Made by a program: the position numbers and the translations under genes. Positions 13,613 to 25,289 of a DNA stretch of 64,000 bases are shown one piece after another. Positions within the stretch are counted from its first letter, which is position 1, and each line of letters begins with the position of its first letter. The notes under the pieces were generated by a model that was not told the DNA's origin, did no database searches, and saw only the letters and a list, made by a program, of their open reading frames with translations. The DNA is from Paraescarpia echinospica (taxonomy: Eukaryota; Annelida; Polychaeta; Sabellida; Siboglinidae), in contig CM034534.1 in the NCBI GenBank assembly GCA_020002185.1, positions 11,568,787-11,632,786 on the forward strand. The letters run 5' to 3'.

Positions 13613-16600
13613 AGGCAAGAAATGGTTTCAAATCATGACATCATCAAGCATCACTTACACGAAATCAAGATTATTGTAATTTATTAATTTTTGAAATGAA
13701 CCGTTTTCTAACTTGTGAATGTGTTGGTGTGTGTCAGTGATAGTCAGACTGAAACTGTCTGACGATGGACTTTCGTTCAGTCGTGCTGAGTCTATCTGAT
13801 GGTGGAATTCATTTCAGTCTCATTAGTGTGGGTTAGACTTATATTGTACTTTACAGGATTGTGACACAAGACTGAAAATTTCCAAACGGACAGCTCCATC
13901 AGACAAGAAATTACTTTATCCCCCGTATGACCAGTGTCTATTGTATGCGTCAGTCCCTGTGGATATATAACAGAGATGCTCATGGTTTATAAAGACACCT
14001 CCTCTCAGTACTCTGTCCTATTGTTTCCCCGCCAATATTGATGTATTGAATTATGTCTAATGGTGTAGTTTGTTTTTGCTTTCCCCACTGATGGATGTAA
14101 AAGGTAGAATTAAAAGTGTTGTAGTTAATTATCCCATACAATGCTGATTAAATATGTGGGTAGGTTACCTGTCTCAAGAGGACAAGGTCGTTTTTTTATT
14201 TGTTTAACCCTCGATTGCATGATGGTTTTCTATATTAAAAATAAACATATGTACATTGAAATTTGCATAACAGAGAAGATTGTCAATCAAAATGGTTGGT
14301 TAGTAAATTGTTTTTGATGTTGTAGACAACTGAATATGTTACATTCTCACTCACAGATCTGTGTCACTGAAACTGTTTGTTTTGTTCAATCGTGTCAACG
14401 TATGTTATTTTATGTTTTGTATTTGACATGTTCTCTTCTCCTATGTCTGAATGTTTGGCTGATTTCTAGGAAAATTTGTGTAAATGAGAATTGTGAGCGA
14501 TTGATAATGTATTGTATTCATGTGTCATCTTCAGGTGAGACATGGAGGGTGCTGCAGCAATTGGTAATGTAAGATCTCTGCTGTTGTCACAGATGTCATA
14601 TTTAGTGAGATGTCTTCACTCACAAAATTAAGCAGCCCTTTCAGTGGTGATGTTACCTTTGCGAGTCAGAGGCCACCGAGTGTGTGCCAGTGTCCTTTGC
14701 CAAATACATTGAAACGTGTTTGTCATTTGCTTCAGTGGTCACATTTCTCATGAAATGGTAGTCAAAAATGGTAGTCCCAACTTCACCAAATTGTCAGAGT
14801 AAAGTGTTTGTATTAAAAAAAAGTGAATTTGTTATCAGTAAAATGGTCCATGGACACGCACGAACATAGGTATCGGAAATGGACCGTGGCACCTGAGAGG
14901 AAAAGCACTTATCCTGCCTCCAAGTTAGCATATTAATTCTTCATAATGTATCATCAGAGTCGGTCACAATGTCAACATGTTAGTCCGATAATACCCAGTC
15001 TAGAATTGCGACATGGCGGAATGGTTTCTAAGCTACACTGCAGAATGTGTGTATAAATTTATAACAAAAGCTGTTTTATTTTGACGAAAGGAAACGTTAT
15101 GACTGATTGAAGTTTAGACGCATGTAGTGCTGTACCGTTGGTGGAAGTATTAAGAAAATCACCGAACTAACATTTTATTTTTATTTATTATTTCAAGTCA
15201 ACCTCTCGACCTGTTGTTGAAAGGTGTGCTTTGTGTATGTAAGTACCAGTGAGTGTTGTTAAAATTATAAGCATGCTGGTAAGCATATTTATTTTCGTTA
15301 AATGATCTCATTGTATGTCTCCATTAATGTGAAATTGCATCCGTTGTCAAATTTCTTTAACATCACAGAGATTGCGGAGATGAGCTAGATTTGAGTGAAT
15401 AAAGTGTTTTCTACGAATTGAGATACCTGGTAGTCATGTTTTGTTTTCCTTGTGCACCTAAGGAACAAGCCAGTGTCAACTGTTGGCGCCGTTATAGTAT
15501 CTTGATCTTAAACTGCTCACAGGGGAATGTCATTTCTTTCAAGTTTCCACTGCAAGAGTGATTAAGTCCCTTTGTGCTTTTAGTCCTTTGGGGCGAAGGT
15601 TCAATGAACTTATGTTATCACTCTGCTGTCCGCCATGTGCCGTTAGCTGCCATATCTCGGAAACCGTTCAGCAACTTTTTCTCTAATTTTGCATAGACTT
15701 ATCCTTGAGTACTGCCATTATGCACGAGAAATCTGTATTTGATTGAATCATTCTAACCCCCTAGGATCCCCTAAACTGGTAAATTTTCAAATTTTGCCTG
15801 TTTTTAAAAAAACTCTTCAGTAACTTTTTCTCTGATTTTGCATGGATATTTCATTTGGTGGTACCACTATACACAAGAAATCTGTATTTGATTGAATCAT
15901 TCTAACCTCCTACTGGTAAATTTCAAATTCTAAATTATTACATTTCCCCTCTGCACTGGCAGAACCTGGGCAGCTGTACGCCTCTTTATTGCACAAGCCT
16001 AAGCCCACTGCCTGCCATTGTCCAAGTGTCAAACAGGATGCCTCCATGTGGGCTGTGATTAATGTGTAATGGGAATCCCTACTGCACTGGCAGAACCTGG
16101 GTAGGCAAGTTTATGATATTGACTTGCTTGTCTGCACCAGGCCAGGTAAATTAGCATGCATCCCTGTTCCCCATGCTGCTGCCACAGATTTCACTGTAGT
16201 TGGGTGCCTGTAGGTTTTAAGCTGTATCTTCAAAACTATTTATTTTCTATAATTGCAAGTTGTGTTTATTTTGATGTTCGTTTAATTATCTTTAAAATGG
16301 TTTGACTGTGGTATCTATTGGTTAAAGATATATTGTCACCTGTAGGTGACAAACATAGAAAATTAATATTCTGGACACGTTTATTGACATCAAATCAAAA
16401 AATGCATTCTACTTTCTTTTCTATTTACATGCCATGCCTTGTGTAGACATGGTACTATGTAAATCGGTTCATTTTATATCAATATAGACTGGAAACCCAG
16501 CTTTGTAAGACTTCTATATTGGTTGTTGTCATCCTACACGTGGCTTCTATGTCACATCGATGTATGTGTTGACATTGTGATCACTGGTATTTTGACACCT

Positions 16601-17741
16601 GAAACAACCAAATGTCAACCATTAGAAGAGTTGCATTGTTGCCTTATATTTTAAATGCCAGTATGTTACAATGAAAATCTCAAAAGCACAAGGTAAAGAA
16701 ACGTTAGGTTTTCGTAGTAAATTATTTAATGATTTATATACATGCTTGTCTAGCTGTGGATATCTGACCTGGTGAAAACTGGGATGTTCATTGGTTCCAA
16801 GATGAACACAGTTTATGGTGTGTAGATCTACATTTAGCTGGGTAATGTTGGATTTTTGTTTGTGTTGGGGGTAATAAGCAAAGTTCACACGATTCAAGTA
16901 TGTATACAATCAATAGTAACTTGTGTATTATTTATTTTTATATAAAGAAACAATGTTTCCTCAAGAAGAAGAACATTATTGTTATTCCCTAACTTGAACT
17001 TGTTTGAAACATTTGATATTCTGTAACACTGTCTCTTGAAACTTGTATTTACAAACTCAACAGGCAACATATTGTTAAATATAATGCACCTTTATGGTAA
17101 ACACATCAAGAACTGGCATTCAGTTAATTAAGAAAAGAGCACGTCGATTCGTACTTAAATCTAGAGAAATGAACACAAAAAGACTAGTTAGTCGCTCATT
17201 ACCTCTGATCATGAGGTAAAGTAAAAGAGAATTGCCTATTTTAATACACATGTTAGTCTAAATATATTATTGTCATACCGATTACCAATGCCTAATATTA
17301 TTCAACATGTGTGTAAATGATCATATATGTGTAAATAAATTTGTTACACAAATTTCATCTTGTTATATCAAGTGTTCATATGACACAGTGAAACCCTGAT
17401 AATCTAGAAACAATAACATCAGGACATAATATACCTTGCAATATACATGATTAATTTCTTTCAAAATGCAGACAAATACATTAGTAATTAATGTCCATAC
17501 TGTACGAAACATGTCGGTTCAAATTGCACAACCAACAAACGTACCTGGTAAAACAGTTCGGAATTATCCAAAGTTGTGCAAACAACTACATTTAAAACTT
17601 GAAAAATTGACTATTGCATTACAGCAGTGCACATCCAAGTACTGCACCCATCCTTGGCAAACACCCCAGAAGATATATGTATCAGCAGTATAGCCTCTCG
17701 TACTAGAGTACAGTTGTAGTTGTCAAACATTAGCATGTGGT
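13613..17741. other. AT-rich non-coding DNA
   Basis: No exon, element or RNA gene is supported. Two diverged local repeats are visible: about 15660-15775 and 15815-15935 share CAGTAACTTTTTCTC-like text and AAATCTGTATTTGATTGAATC; about 15955 and 16084 share GCACTGGCAGAACCTGGG. The rest looks unique. Confidence 0.45.
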
Positions 17742-18452
17742 CGCCATTAGTATATAGGGCCATCTGGTACCTCATCCTCTGGCGTTTTTGCACCCCCATG
17801 CCTCAAATCTAAGATGGCGGCGCACACGTGACCAATCGCCCCCTAACGGAAATAATTGTAATGAGTGGCGCCATCTGGCGAGTGTAGTGTTGTAGATATG
17901 TGTGAATGAGCGTGTTACGAGCTGTGGGATGTAATGGAGGTAGTGCCTCCTACGGGGGGTTTAGAGATATGTACTGTGTGAATGTGCGTGTATGAAAGAA
18001 CAAACGAAACACAAGAGTATACGAGTGCACACGAATTTTATTGACGAAGCATACATGAAACCGTGGTTTATTAACCGAAGATGGTCGTGACATGACTTGC
18101 GGGTGAGCGTACACCGCGACAGAGTTCGTGAGCTTACGGGTCATGACGACCACTCCAGTGGCTCGTAGGATGGTAGTACGACTTACGGGTGAGCGAACAC
18201 CGCGCCAGAGGCCGTGAGCTTACGGATGTGTGACCACCGCGCCATAGGCTCGACTCTTTATCCCCTGTGTCGATCGGGGTTGGGGAAGGCGGATCAAACA
18301 ACGGGCTAGCTTGTTCGAATCGGGGTCTTGTTTGGAGTAGTTCTGTCATGACTAAGATGAAGAGTATATCATGTTCGATTTGTAACTCTTCTTCTCTGAA
18401 ACATATACCAAAATATTGAAAACATTCGAGGTACAGTTGTATGGAATAGAAC
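17742..18452 (-). mobile_element. Degraded Polinton end, relic part 1
   Basis: About 17970-18250 is the reverse complement of the right subterminal region of the full Polinton (61430-61710): the same ACACAAGAGTATACGAGTGC text and the same CTTACGGGTGAGCG/CACCGCGCCAGAG direct repeats. About 18350-18452 matches the full element's left interior near 46020-46110. The relic also has CACGTGACC followed by a CCCCTAACGGAAA core, like the Polinton terminal repeats. It is therefore the left end of a related element with longer terminal repeats. Its outermost base is not certain. Confidence 0.65.
18134..18395 (-). pseudogene. Relic copy of the minus-strand Polinton gene, last exon
   Basis: Read on the minus strand the segment follows a TATATGTTTCAG acceptor, starts with one base that completes a split codon, and stays open for 86 codons to a stop. 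Its start (Glu-Glu-Glu, then hydrophobic, then TELLQTRPRFE) lines up with the last exon of the minus-strand gene at 45884-46034 (Glu-Glu-Glu, then RELLATRTPF). The C-terminal part runs into the subterminal repeats. Function unknown. With its first exon missing it is a fragment. Confidence 0.6.
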
Positions 18453-18513
18453 AGCGATGTAACCAGACACCACGTAGGTAGCCGACACGAGAAGAGGGCA
18501 TGCTAGGTCAACA
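18453..18513 (+). repeat. Left target-site duplication of the RTE LINE
   Basis: 61 bp, AGCGATGTAACCAGACACCA onwards, repeated at 22111-22171 with two differences. It is the Polinton-relic sequence duplicated when the LINE inserted. Confidence 0.8.
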
Positions 18514-21500
18514 TACGGGAGAGATAAGAATGGTGGTGTGTGTGACTCTGTCACAAGGGTTGAGTGATGCGCCTAGTGCTGTAGCGAAGTGTAGGGGTTG
18601 GTAGCCTGCTTCAGACCTCCCGCTTTCAGCTTCAGCCGCTAGATAGCCTTATCCGGGTGAAAAGAAAGCCGAGTGCGTAAGTCTTTCCTTCTGGTATATA
18701 GCCTCTCCTCAATCAAGACTTATGCAGTGCCTCCTTGCGACACCATATGGTAACTGGACACCTTGCGGCTCCAGGCCAAACCTACATGGTATCTAGTGGT
18801 CCAGCCACGAAAAACCTTGGCGGAGCAGCATGAGCCCGATATGTGCAGGGTGCAGGGCCCACCAGTGTGTGGACACGTCCCGACCCTCACAAATCATGTT
18901 CCAGCTATGGGGCAAATAGCAAAGCAGAGGATGTGATGGACAGCATGTCCCCTCAGTTCCTGCGGCGGAAGATCCAGTTGTATGGACAACGACGGCGAGC
19001 ACAGCTCAGTACGAGCTACTGTTCTTTGGAGTAAACCAAATTAAAAACCGGCAGAAGGCAATGGGAAACCACTGCTGTATCTTTCCCAAGACAACCATGA
19101 CCCACAAAACCACAGAAGATAACGTTAACAGCGTGAACGGTTGTTCTGACAGTTCTGACAGGACTACCTCGCTCGGTAGGGATAGTCATGTGCGACAGGT
19201 GACGCCAGATCGTCATCCAGCTACTGTGTGCAACAGAGAGATTTTGAATATTGCTACATGGAATGTAAGAACTCTATATCAGAAAGGAAAACTAGAAAAC
19301 ATCAAACAAGAAGCGACAAGATTGGGGATAAATATAATGGGAATGTGTGAAGTTAGATGGACAGAGGCAGGACTGATGACATCAGATAATAACACAATAA
19401 TTTACTCAGGAGGCGATAAACATGAAAGAGGAGTTGGAATTATGTTGGATGAAGAAAGAGCAAAATGCTTACTAGGATACTGGATCATATCGGATCGCAT
19501 CCTCTTGGTGAAAATCAGTGGCAAACCATTTAACATTAACATCATACAAGTGTACGCACCAACCGCAGACAAATCTGATGAAGAGCACGAGACATTTTAT
19601 AATGATCTTGAATTAGCAAAATCACATTGTAAATCACAGGAGATTGTAATAGTTATGGGAGACTTTAATGCTAAAGTTGGTGAGGGAAGATGCGAAGACA
19701 TAGTTGGACCATATGGCCTGGGGAGCAGAAATGAGAGAGGAGATAAACTAATAGAGTGGGCAAAATCTCATGACATGATTGTAGGAAACACCTGGTTCCA
19801 ACAACACCCAAGAAGACTTTGGACTTGGAAAAGTCCAGGAGACCGTACACGGAACCAAATTGATTATATCCTGGTCAGTAAAAGATTTAGAAATGCCCTA
19901 CTGGTGGCAAAAACCTTTCCCGGGGCAGACTGCAATTCCGATCATGTGCCAGTGCGAGCCAAGTTCCGATTGAAACTGAAGAAAAGGAAAAGAGCAACAA
20001 GGAACCTGAAACTAGATATGAATATACTAAAATCAGATTCAGCGATCAAAGAGAAATTCAATGTAGCAGTACAAAACAGTTTCAATGTTCTGAATGACAT
20101 TCAAGATGTGGACGACCAATGGGAACAAATGAAGGAATCAATAACACAGGCTGCAGAAGAAACTATTCCTAGGCAATGCAGAAAAGCAAAGAAAAAATGG
20201 ATGACTGACGATATTCTAAAGTTGATGGATGAAAGGAGGAAAATTAAGCAAAATCATGATGCATATGTAGCAATGAACAAGGATATAACGGTCAAATGTA
20301 ATCTAGCGAAAGAGGAATGGCTTAATGAAAAATGCAAAGAAATTGAACAGAAGAATAAGCACGACACAAAATCCATGCATGCTAGAATAAGAGAAATCAC
20401 AGGGAAAAGAACATGCTCAGCTACAGGTTGCCTGAAATCTAAAGAAGGAAACATAATAATGGACAAAGACAAAATACTCGAGAGATGGTCAGAATATATT
20501 GGTGAACTGTACGATGATGAAAGGGGTGAAAGACCATCAATTAAGAAGAACTTTGATGGTCCTCCTATATTGAAGGACGAGGTTCGAAAAGCCATCAGAT
20601 CAATGAAAAAGGAAAAAGCTGCTGGACCAGATAATATTACCATTGAAATGATTGAGTGTTTAGAGGAATTTGGTATTGATATAGTAACAGACTTCTTGAA
20701 CAAAATATATGACAGCGGACGAATCCAAACTGATTTATCCAGATCCATTTTTGTAGCAATACCAAAGAAACCAGGTGCGATTGAATGTGAACTACACCGT
20801 ACAATTAGTCTCATGAGTCACTTCACCAAGATGTTGCTTAAAATTATTATGACCAGAATGAGAAACAAAATAAAGCCAGAAATTGCTGAAGAACAATGTG
20901 GATTAGTAGAAGATAAAGGTACAAATAATGCAATATACATCCTACGAACACTGATTGAGAGAGCACTTGAAGTGCAGAAAGATCTGTATGTATGTTTTAT
21001 TGATTACACGAAGGCATTTGACAGAGTTCGTCATGAAGAAATCATATCAATGCTGGAAAGTTTGAACATTTATGGGAAAGATCTGAGAGTTGTGAGAAAT
21101 ATGTACTGGGAACAAACAGCAGCAATACGAATAGAAAATGACATCAGTAAATTTCAAGAAATAAAACGTGGTGTAAGACAAGGGTGTGTCCTATCACCCG
21201 ATCTCTTTTCACTATACAGTGAGATTATCTTACGCACATTAGAAGATATGCCAGGCATTCAAGTAGGGGGATACAACATGAATTATTTACAATATGCAGA
21301 CGACACGGTACTGATTGCTGAGAACGAAATAGATCTACAACAGATGCTAGATACAGTAATAATGGAAAGTGAGAAAAAAGGTCTGTCCATGAACAAAAAT
21401 AAAACAGAAATCATGGTCATCTCAAAGAAAAATTACACTCCAACATGCAACGTGATAGCATATGGCACTGTTTTGAAGCAAGTCCGAACGTTTAATTATC

Positions 21501-22110
21501 TGGGATCACTAATAACATCCGACGGTCGATGCAACGATGAGATAAAGAGAAGAATTGCTCAAGCCAAAACAGCTTTTCACCCCATGAAAAACATTTTAAC
21601 AAATAAAAATATATCAATTGAAGTGAGAAAACGTGTACTGCAATGTTACATAGAGCCCATATTGCTATATGGATGTGAATCCTGGACAATAACCAAAAGA
21701 TCACAAAAAAACATAGAAGCCACTGAAATGTGGTTCTTAAGAAGAATGCTGCGAGTGCCATGGACTGCAAAGCAAAGCAATGAAGTCATCCTTAGGACAG
21801 CCAAATCAAAAAGAAAGATCATCAACAAAGTTAGAACACAACAAGCACGATTTATAGGCCATGTCATGAGAAAGAAAAAGTTAGAACAAATAGTAACAGA
21901 AGGAAAAAGATCCAGAGGACGCCAGAGAATAAAAATAATAGATAGTCTCTCAACATGGTGTGGAAGGAGCATAACAGAACTGCTACAAACTACACACGAC
22001 CGTGCGGTGTGGAGGGCCATGATCGCCAACGCCTGTGACAGACATGGCACATAGAAGAAGAAGAAGAATGGACTATGACACAAGATGTAGTTGTCTGCTG
22101 TTGCAGCCGG
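18514..22110 (+). mobile_element. RTE-type LINE, apparently full length
   Basis: About 3.6 kb: a 5' region of about 550 bp, one long ORF (19061-22054), a very short 3' region beginning GAAGAAGAAGAAG, and a 61-bp target duplication on both sides. One EN-RT ORF ending in HGT and a short A/G-rich tail are typical of the RTE group. The element sits in the second intron of the Polinton relic gene. It is the only intact retrotransposon ORF in the window. Confidence 0.8.
19061..22054 (+). CDS. LINE endonuclease/reverse transcriptase polyprotein
   Basis: 997 residues, uninterrupted. An APE-type endonuclease occupies about residues 60-310: IATWNVRTL, MCEVRW with the catalytic Glu, VMGDFNAKVG, and SDHVPVRAKF. 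The reverse transcriptase occupies about 510-850: AAGPDNI, FIDYTKAFDRV, VRQGCVLSPDLFSL and the catalytic YADDTVLIA. The C-terminal part (850-997) has the CESWT and WRAMIANACDRHGT features common at the end of RTE-like proteins. The protein nicks target DNA and primes reverse transcription of its own RNA there. The first ATG in a good frame is used. The copy at 35286-38060 has stops and a deletion, so this is the better template for a consensus. Confidence 0.9.
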   Translation: MGNHCCIFPKTTMTHKTTEDNVNSVNGCSDSSDRTTSLGRDSHVRQVTPDRHPATVCNREILNIATWNVRTLYQKGKLENIKQEATRLGINIMGMCEVRWTEAGLMTSDNNTIIYSGGDKHERGVGIMLDEERAKCLLGYWIISDRILLVKISGKPFNINIIQVYAPTADKSDEEHETFYNDLELAKSHCKSQEIVIVMGDFNAKVGEGRCEDIVGPYGLGSRNERGDKLIEWAKSHDMIVGNTWFQQHPRRLWTWKSPGDRTRNQIDYILVSKRFRNALLVAKTFPGADCNSDHVPVRAKFRLKLKKRKRATRNLKLDMNILKSDSAIKEKFNVAVQNSFNVLNDIQDVDDQWEQMKESITQAAEETIPRQCRKAKKKWMTDDILKLMDERRKIKQNHDAYVAMNKDITVKCNLAKEEWLNEKCKEIEQKNKHDTKSMHARIREITGKRTCSATGCLKSKEGNIIMDKDKILERWSEYIGELYDDERGERPSIKKNFDGPPILKDEVRKAIRSMKKEKAAGPDNITIEMIECLEEFGIDIVTDFLNKIYDSGRIQTDLSRSIFVAIPKKPGAIECELHRTISLMSHFTKMLLKIIMTRMRNKIKPEIAEEQCGLVEDKGTNNAIYILRTLIERALEVQKDLYVCFIDYTKAFDRVRHEEIISMLESLNIYGKDLRVVRNMYWEQTAAIRIENDISKFQEIKRGVRQGCVLSPDLFSLYSEIILRTLEDMPGIQVGGYNMNYLQYADDTVLIAENEIDLQQMLDTVIMESEKKGLSMNKNKTEIMVISKKNYTPTCNVIAYGTVLKQVRTFNYLGSLITSDGRCNDEIKRRIAQAKTAFHPMKNILTNKNISIEVRKRVLQCYIEPILLYGCESWTITKRSQKNIEATEMWFLRRMLRVPWTAKQSNEVILRTAKSKRKIINKVRTQQARFIGHVMRKKKLEQIVTEGKRSRGRQRIKIIDSLSTWCGRSITELLQTTHDRAVWRAMIANACDRHGT

Positions 22111-22171
22111 AGCGATGTAACCAGACACCACGTAGCTAGCCGACACGAGAAGAGGGCAGGCTAGGTCAACA
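22111..22171 (+). repeat. Right target-site duplication of the RTE LINE
   Basis: Matches 18453-18513 with two differences. Confidence 0.8.
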
Positions 22172-22540
22172 GATAAGGAAGGACTGCAAAATGTATATGC
22201 ACATTGCAGAGAATGAGAATCGTGGTAAGTAGGTCATGAAATAGTGACATTAGTATTAGTAAAAGTAGGTATATAATCGTTGAAAACTTACGTGCATTCC
22301 GAGACAGTGTAGCTGACACTATCAGAGTCATCGTCAGAGTCATCGTCAGAACTAAAAATTAAATATAGACAACTGTTACACATAACGAATGAAGTGAGTA
22401 TAAATAAACGTAAGGAAGGCTAATGAGATGATCAGAAGAAGAAGAGGTAACGACGTATCAGAAATAGCGTTAGATACACACGTCACAGGTAGTTTGCGTG
22501 AAGAGCACTGTGTAAATATCCATATACTATCTATCTCAGT
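22172..22540 (-). mobile_element. Degraded Polinton end, relic part 2
   Basis: Continuation of the relic beyond the LINE. It matches the full element at about 46265-46630: GATAAG-AAGGACTG, ATCGTTGAA-ACT-ACGTGCA, GTGACACATAACGAA-like text, and CACAGGTAGTTTGCGTGAAGA-CACTGTG. It stops abruptly where the tRNA-half array begins. Confidence 0.65.
22292..22351 (-). pseudogene. Relic copy of the minus-strand Polinton gene, middle exon
   Basis: 60 nt on the minus strand between a TTTTTAG acceptor and a GTAAGT donor. It has 1 base, 19 codons, 2 bases, the same entry and exit phase as the middle exon at 46377-46502. It encodes an Asp/Ser-rich tract ending in VSEC plus a split Thr, like IEDC plus split Thr in the full copy. 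The 5' exon is missing. Confidence 0.6.
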
Positions 22541-22544
22541 CAAG

Positions 22545-24130
22545 AGGTGGTAGTGTAGTGGTTAGGGCAGTGCACTCTCATACCAAAGGTGGTAGTGTAG
22601 TGGTTAGAGCAATGGACTCTCATACCAGAAGTGGTAGTGTAGTGGTTAGGGTTCTCATACAACGTAGCGCTTAGGGCAGTGGACTCTCATGTCAGAGGTG
22701 GTAATGTAGTGGTTAGAGCAGTGGACTCTCATACCAGAGGTGATAGTGTTGTGGTGTGTGCTCTCATACAGAGGTGGTAGTGTAGCGGTTAGGCCAGTGG
22801 ACTCTCGTACCAGAGGTGGTAGTGTAGTGTTTAAAGCAATGGATTCTCATACAGGGGTTGTAGTGTAGTGGTTAGAGCAGCGGACTCTCATTCAAGAGGT
22901 GGGAGTGTAGTGACTAGGGCAGTGAACTCTCATACAGATGTGGTCGTGTAGTGTTTAGAGCAGTGGATTCTCATACAGGGGTGGTAGTGTAGTGGTTAGA
23001 GCAGCGGAATCTCATTCAAGAGGTGGGAGTGTAGTGACTAGGGCAGTGAACTCTCATACAGATGTGGTCGTGTAGTGTTTGAGCAGTGGACTCTGATACC
23101 AGAGGTGGGAGTGTAATGGTTAGAGCAGTGGGCTCTCTTACCAGAGGTGGTAGTGTAGTTGTTAGGGCTCTCATACCAGAGGTGGTAGTGTAGTGCTTAG
23201 GGCAGTGGACTCTCGTACAAGAGGTGATCGTGTAGTGTTTGAGCAGTGGACTCTCATACCAGAGGCGGGAGTGTAGTGGTTCGAGCAGTGGGCTCTCTTA
23301 CCAGAGGTGGTAATGTAGTGGTTAGAGCAGTGAATTCTCATACCAGAGGTGGTAGTGTAGTGCTTAGGGCAGTGGACTCTCGTACAATGTGTGGTGGTGT
23401 AGTGGTTAGAGCAGTGGCGTCTTATACCAGAGTGTAGAAGTTAGTGCTCTCATATTGAGGTGGTCGTGTAGTGTTTGAGCAGTGGACCCTCATACCAGAG
23501 GCGGGAGTGTAGTGGTTAGAGCAGTGGGCTCTCTTACCAGAGGTGATAGTGTAGTGGTTAGAGCAGTGAATTTTCATACCTGAGGTGGTAGTGTAGTGCT
23601 TAGGGCAGTAGACTATCGTACAAGAGGTGGTAGTGTAGTGGTTAGAGCAGTGGCCTCTTATACCAGAGGTGATAGTGTAGTAGTTAGTGCTCTCATACAG
23701 AGGTGGTAGTTTAGCGGTTAGGGCAGAAGACTCTCGTACCAGAGGTGGTAATGTAGTGGTTAGAGCAGTGGCCTCTTATACCAGAGGTGATAGTGTAGTG
23801 GTTAGTGCTCTCATACAGAGGTGGTAGTTTAGCGGTTAGGGCAGAAGACTCGTACCAGAGGTGGTAGTGTAGTGGTTAGAGCAGTGGGCTCTCTTACCAG
23901 AGGTGGTAGTGTAGTGGTTAGAGCAGTGAATTCTCATACCAGAGGTGATAGTGTAGTGGTTAGTGCTCTCATACAGAGGTGGTAGTTTAGCGGTTAGGGC
24001 AGAAGACTCTCGTACCAGAGGTGGTAGTGTAGTGGTTAGAGCAGCGGATTCTCATTTGAAGAGGTGGGAGTGTAGTGGCTAGGGCAGTGGACTCTCATAC
24101 AGAGGTGGTCGTGTAGTGTTCGAGCAGTGG
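22545..24130 (+). repeat. Tandem array of tRNA 5'-half-like units
   Basis: About 35-40 imperfect units of roughly 42 bp reading AGGTGGTAGTGTAGTGGTTA, GAGCAGTGGACTCTCATACC, AG. The TAGTGTAGTGGTTAGAGC part resembles the D-arm/A-box half of tRNAs and SINE heads. No unit has a T-arm/B-box half, so none is a tRNA gene. Units are shortened in places (GTGCTCTCATACAG). The copy at 38525-40330 has different unit content. Confidence 0.85.
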
Positions 24131-24764
24131 ATGCAAGGTATACTGCCCATTAACCTGCAATGTGTACTGTCCATTAACCTGCAAGGTATACTGCTAACTA
24201 ACCCGCAAGGTATACAAGGTGACCGTGGGAGAACATTGCTGGATGGGAGGTTGTTAGGCGTGGTTCAGCCCACAAAGTTGTAAAGTACAAGTTATATAAG
24301 CAAAGATGACATGTAACAGCTGGCAATGCGTGAGCGCGGCTTATCAGAAAACAGACGACGATTACCGAGGACAGACCCATTACAAAACCGAGGACAGACC
24401 CGTGAGAAAAACATACGGCCGTGTGGAATAGATATGATTAAAGGCTAATTGACGTAGACTGAGTCTGCTGATATATATCACTCTGGGCGGGAGAACCCAT
24501 TGGGAAATTCTAAGATGGCGCCCGTCTCCACGTGACCTACCCCCTGGAGGAAAGAAGTGTAAGTAGTAAGGAGGTAAAGAAAAGCACCAGAAGAGACTAG
24601 ACAAGCTCAAGCACAGTACACACAGTATTCAGTTACGACTAAATTGTCATAAGCTAATACAAAACTTATGAAATCATAAAACTTTGCTTATATTCAGTTA
24701 ATTCAGCTGTAAGCATAATTACCTGGTTCTACACAGTGGTAGATATTAATGTACGAACATAGTG
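24131..24764. other. Non-coding DNA with Polinton-end-like motif
   Basis: Three copies of an AACCTGCAAGGTATACTG-type repeat at about 24135-24215. At 24510-24562 the segment AAGATGGCGCCCG, CACGTGACC, CCCCTGG-AGGAAAGAAGTGTA resembles both the relic end (17810-17860) and the Polinton terminal repeat core, so another decayed terminus may lie here. The ORFs are not supported. Confidence 0.45.
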
Positions 24765-24905
24765 TTTGTGCAGTTATTGCAACGGGGCTGAATACTTCCC
24801 AGAAAAATCGAGATGATGTTCGATTGAACAGATCTACAAGGGGGTAAAAAAATTTGAGCAGTCCTAAAGACTCGATACCACGCTATACAAGAACTTACCT
24901 TTCCT
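24765..24905 (+). mobile_element. SINE tail fragment
   Basis: Diverged match to the 3' part of the SINE at 12080-12195, including TTCGATTGAACAG, the GGG-GTAAA stretch and TA-ACAAGAACTTAC. Confidence 0.5.
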
Positions 24906-25289
24906 TTATATTGGCAAAATTTTAAAGCAGAACAATGAGACACAATCAAGTTCAGTTATTATATATTTTAATTAACACTGTCTGTATTCGTTTCGTTTTC
25001 TGTATATACAGACGTATATATATATATATATATATATGTATGCATGTATGTATATATGTATTCACATAATTGAGGAAACATGATGAAACTACTGAGTATA
25101 TCGCAGGAGATTCTTTGGAAACCCCACTGGATTTATTACGAAGGTATGTATGCAGCTGCCTGTGTGACCTAGTGGACAATGCACCAAAACACAAATATTT
25201 TTGTATCAGACTTGAATCCCACATGATGTTGTTTTTTGCTGACCGGTAATTTTTATTATTAATATTGACTTGACTTACTTGACTTAGAG
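24906..25289. other. Non-coding DNA with a TA/TG run
   Basis: Contains a short (TA)n at about 25013-25037. No gene is seen. Confidence 0.4.

Noticed and set aside
20254..20814. 186-codon antisense frame in the LINE
   Set aside because: Shadow of the RT ORF; hydrophobic composition results from reading the A-rich strand backwards.
22545..24130. tRNA gene cluster
   Set aside because: Units have only an A-box-like half; no B box, anticodon stem or 3' half.
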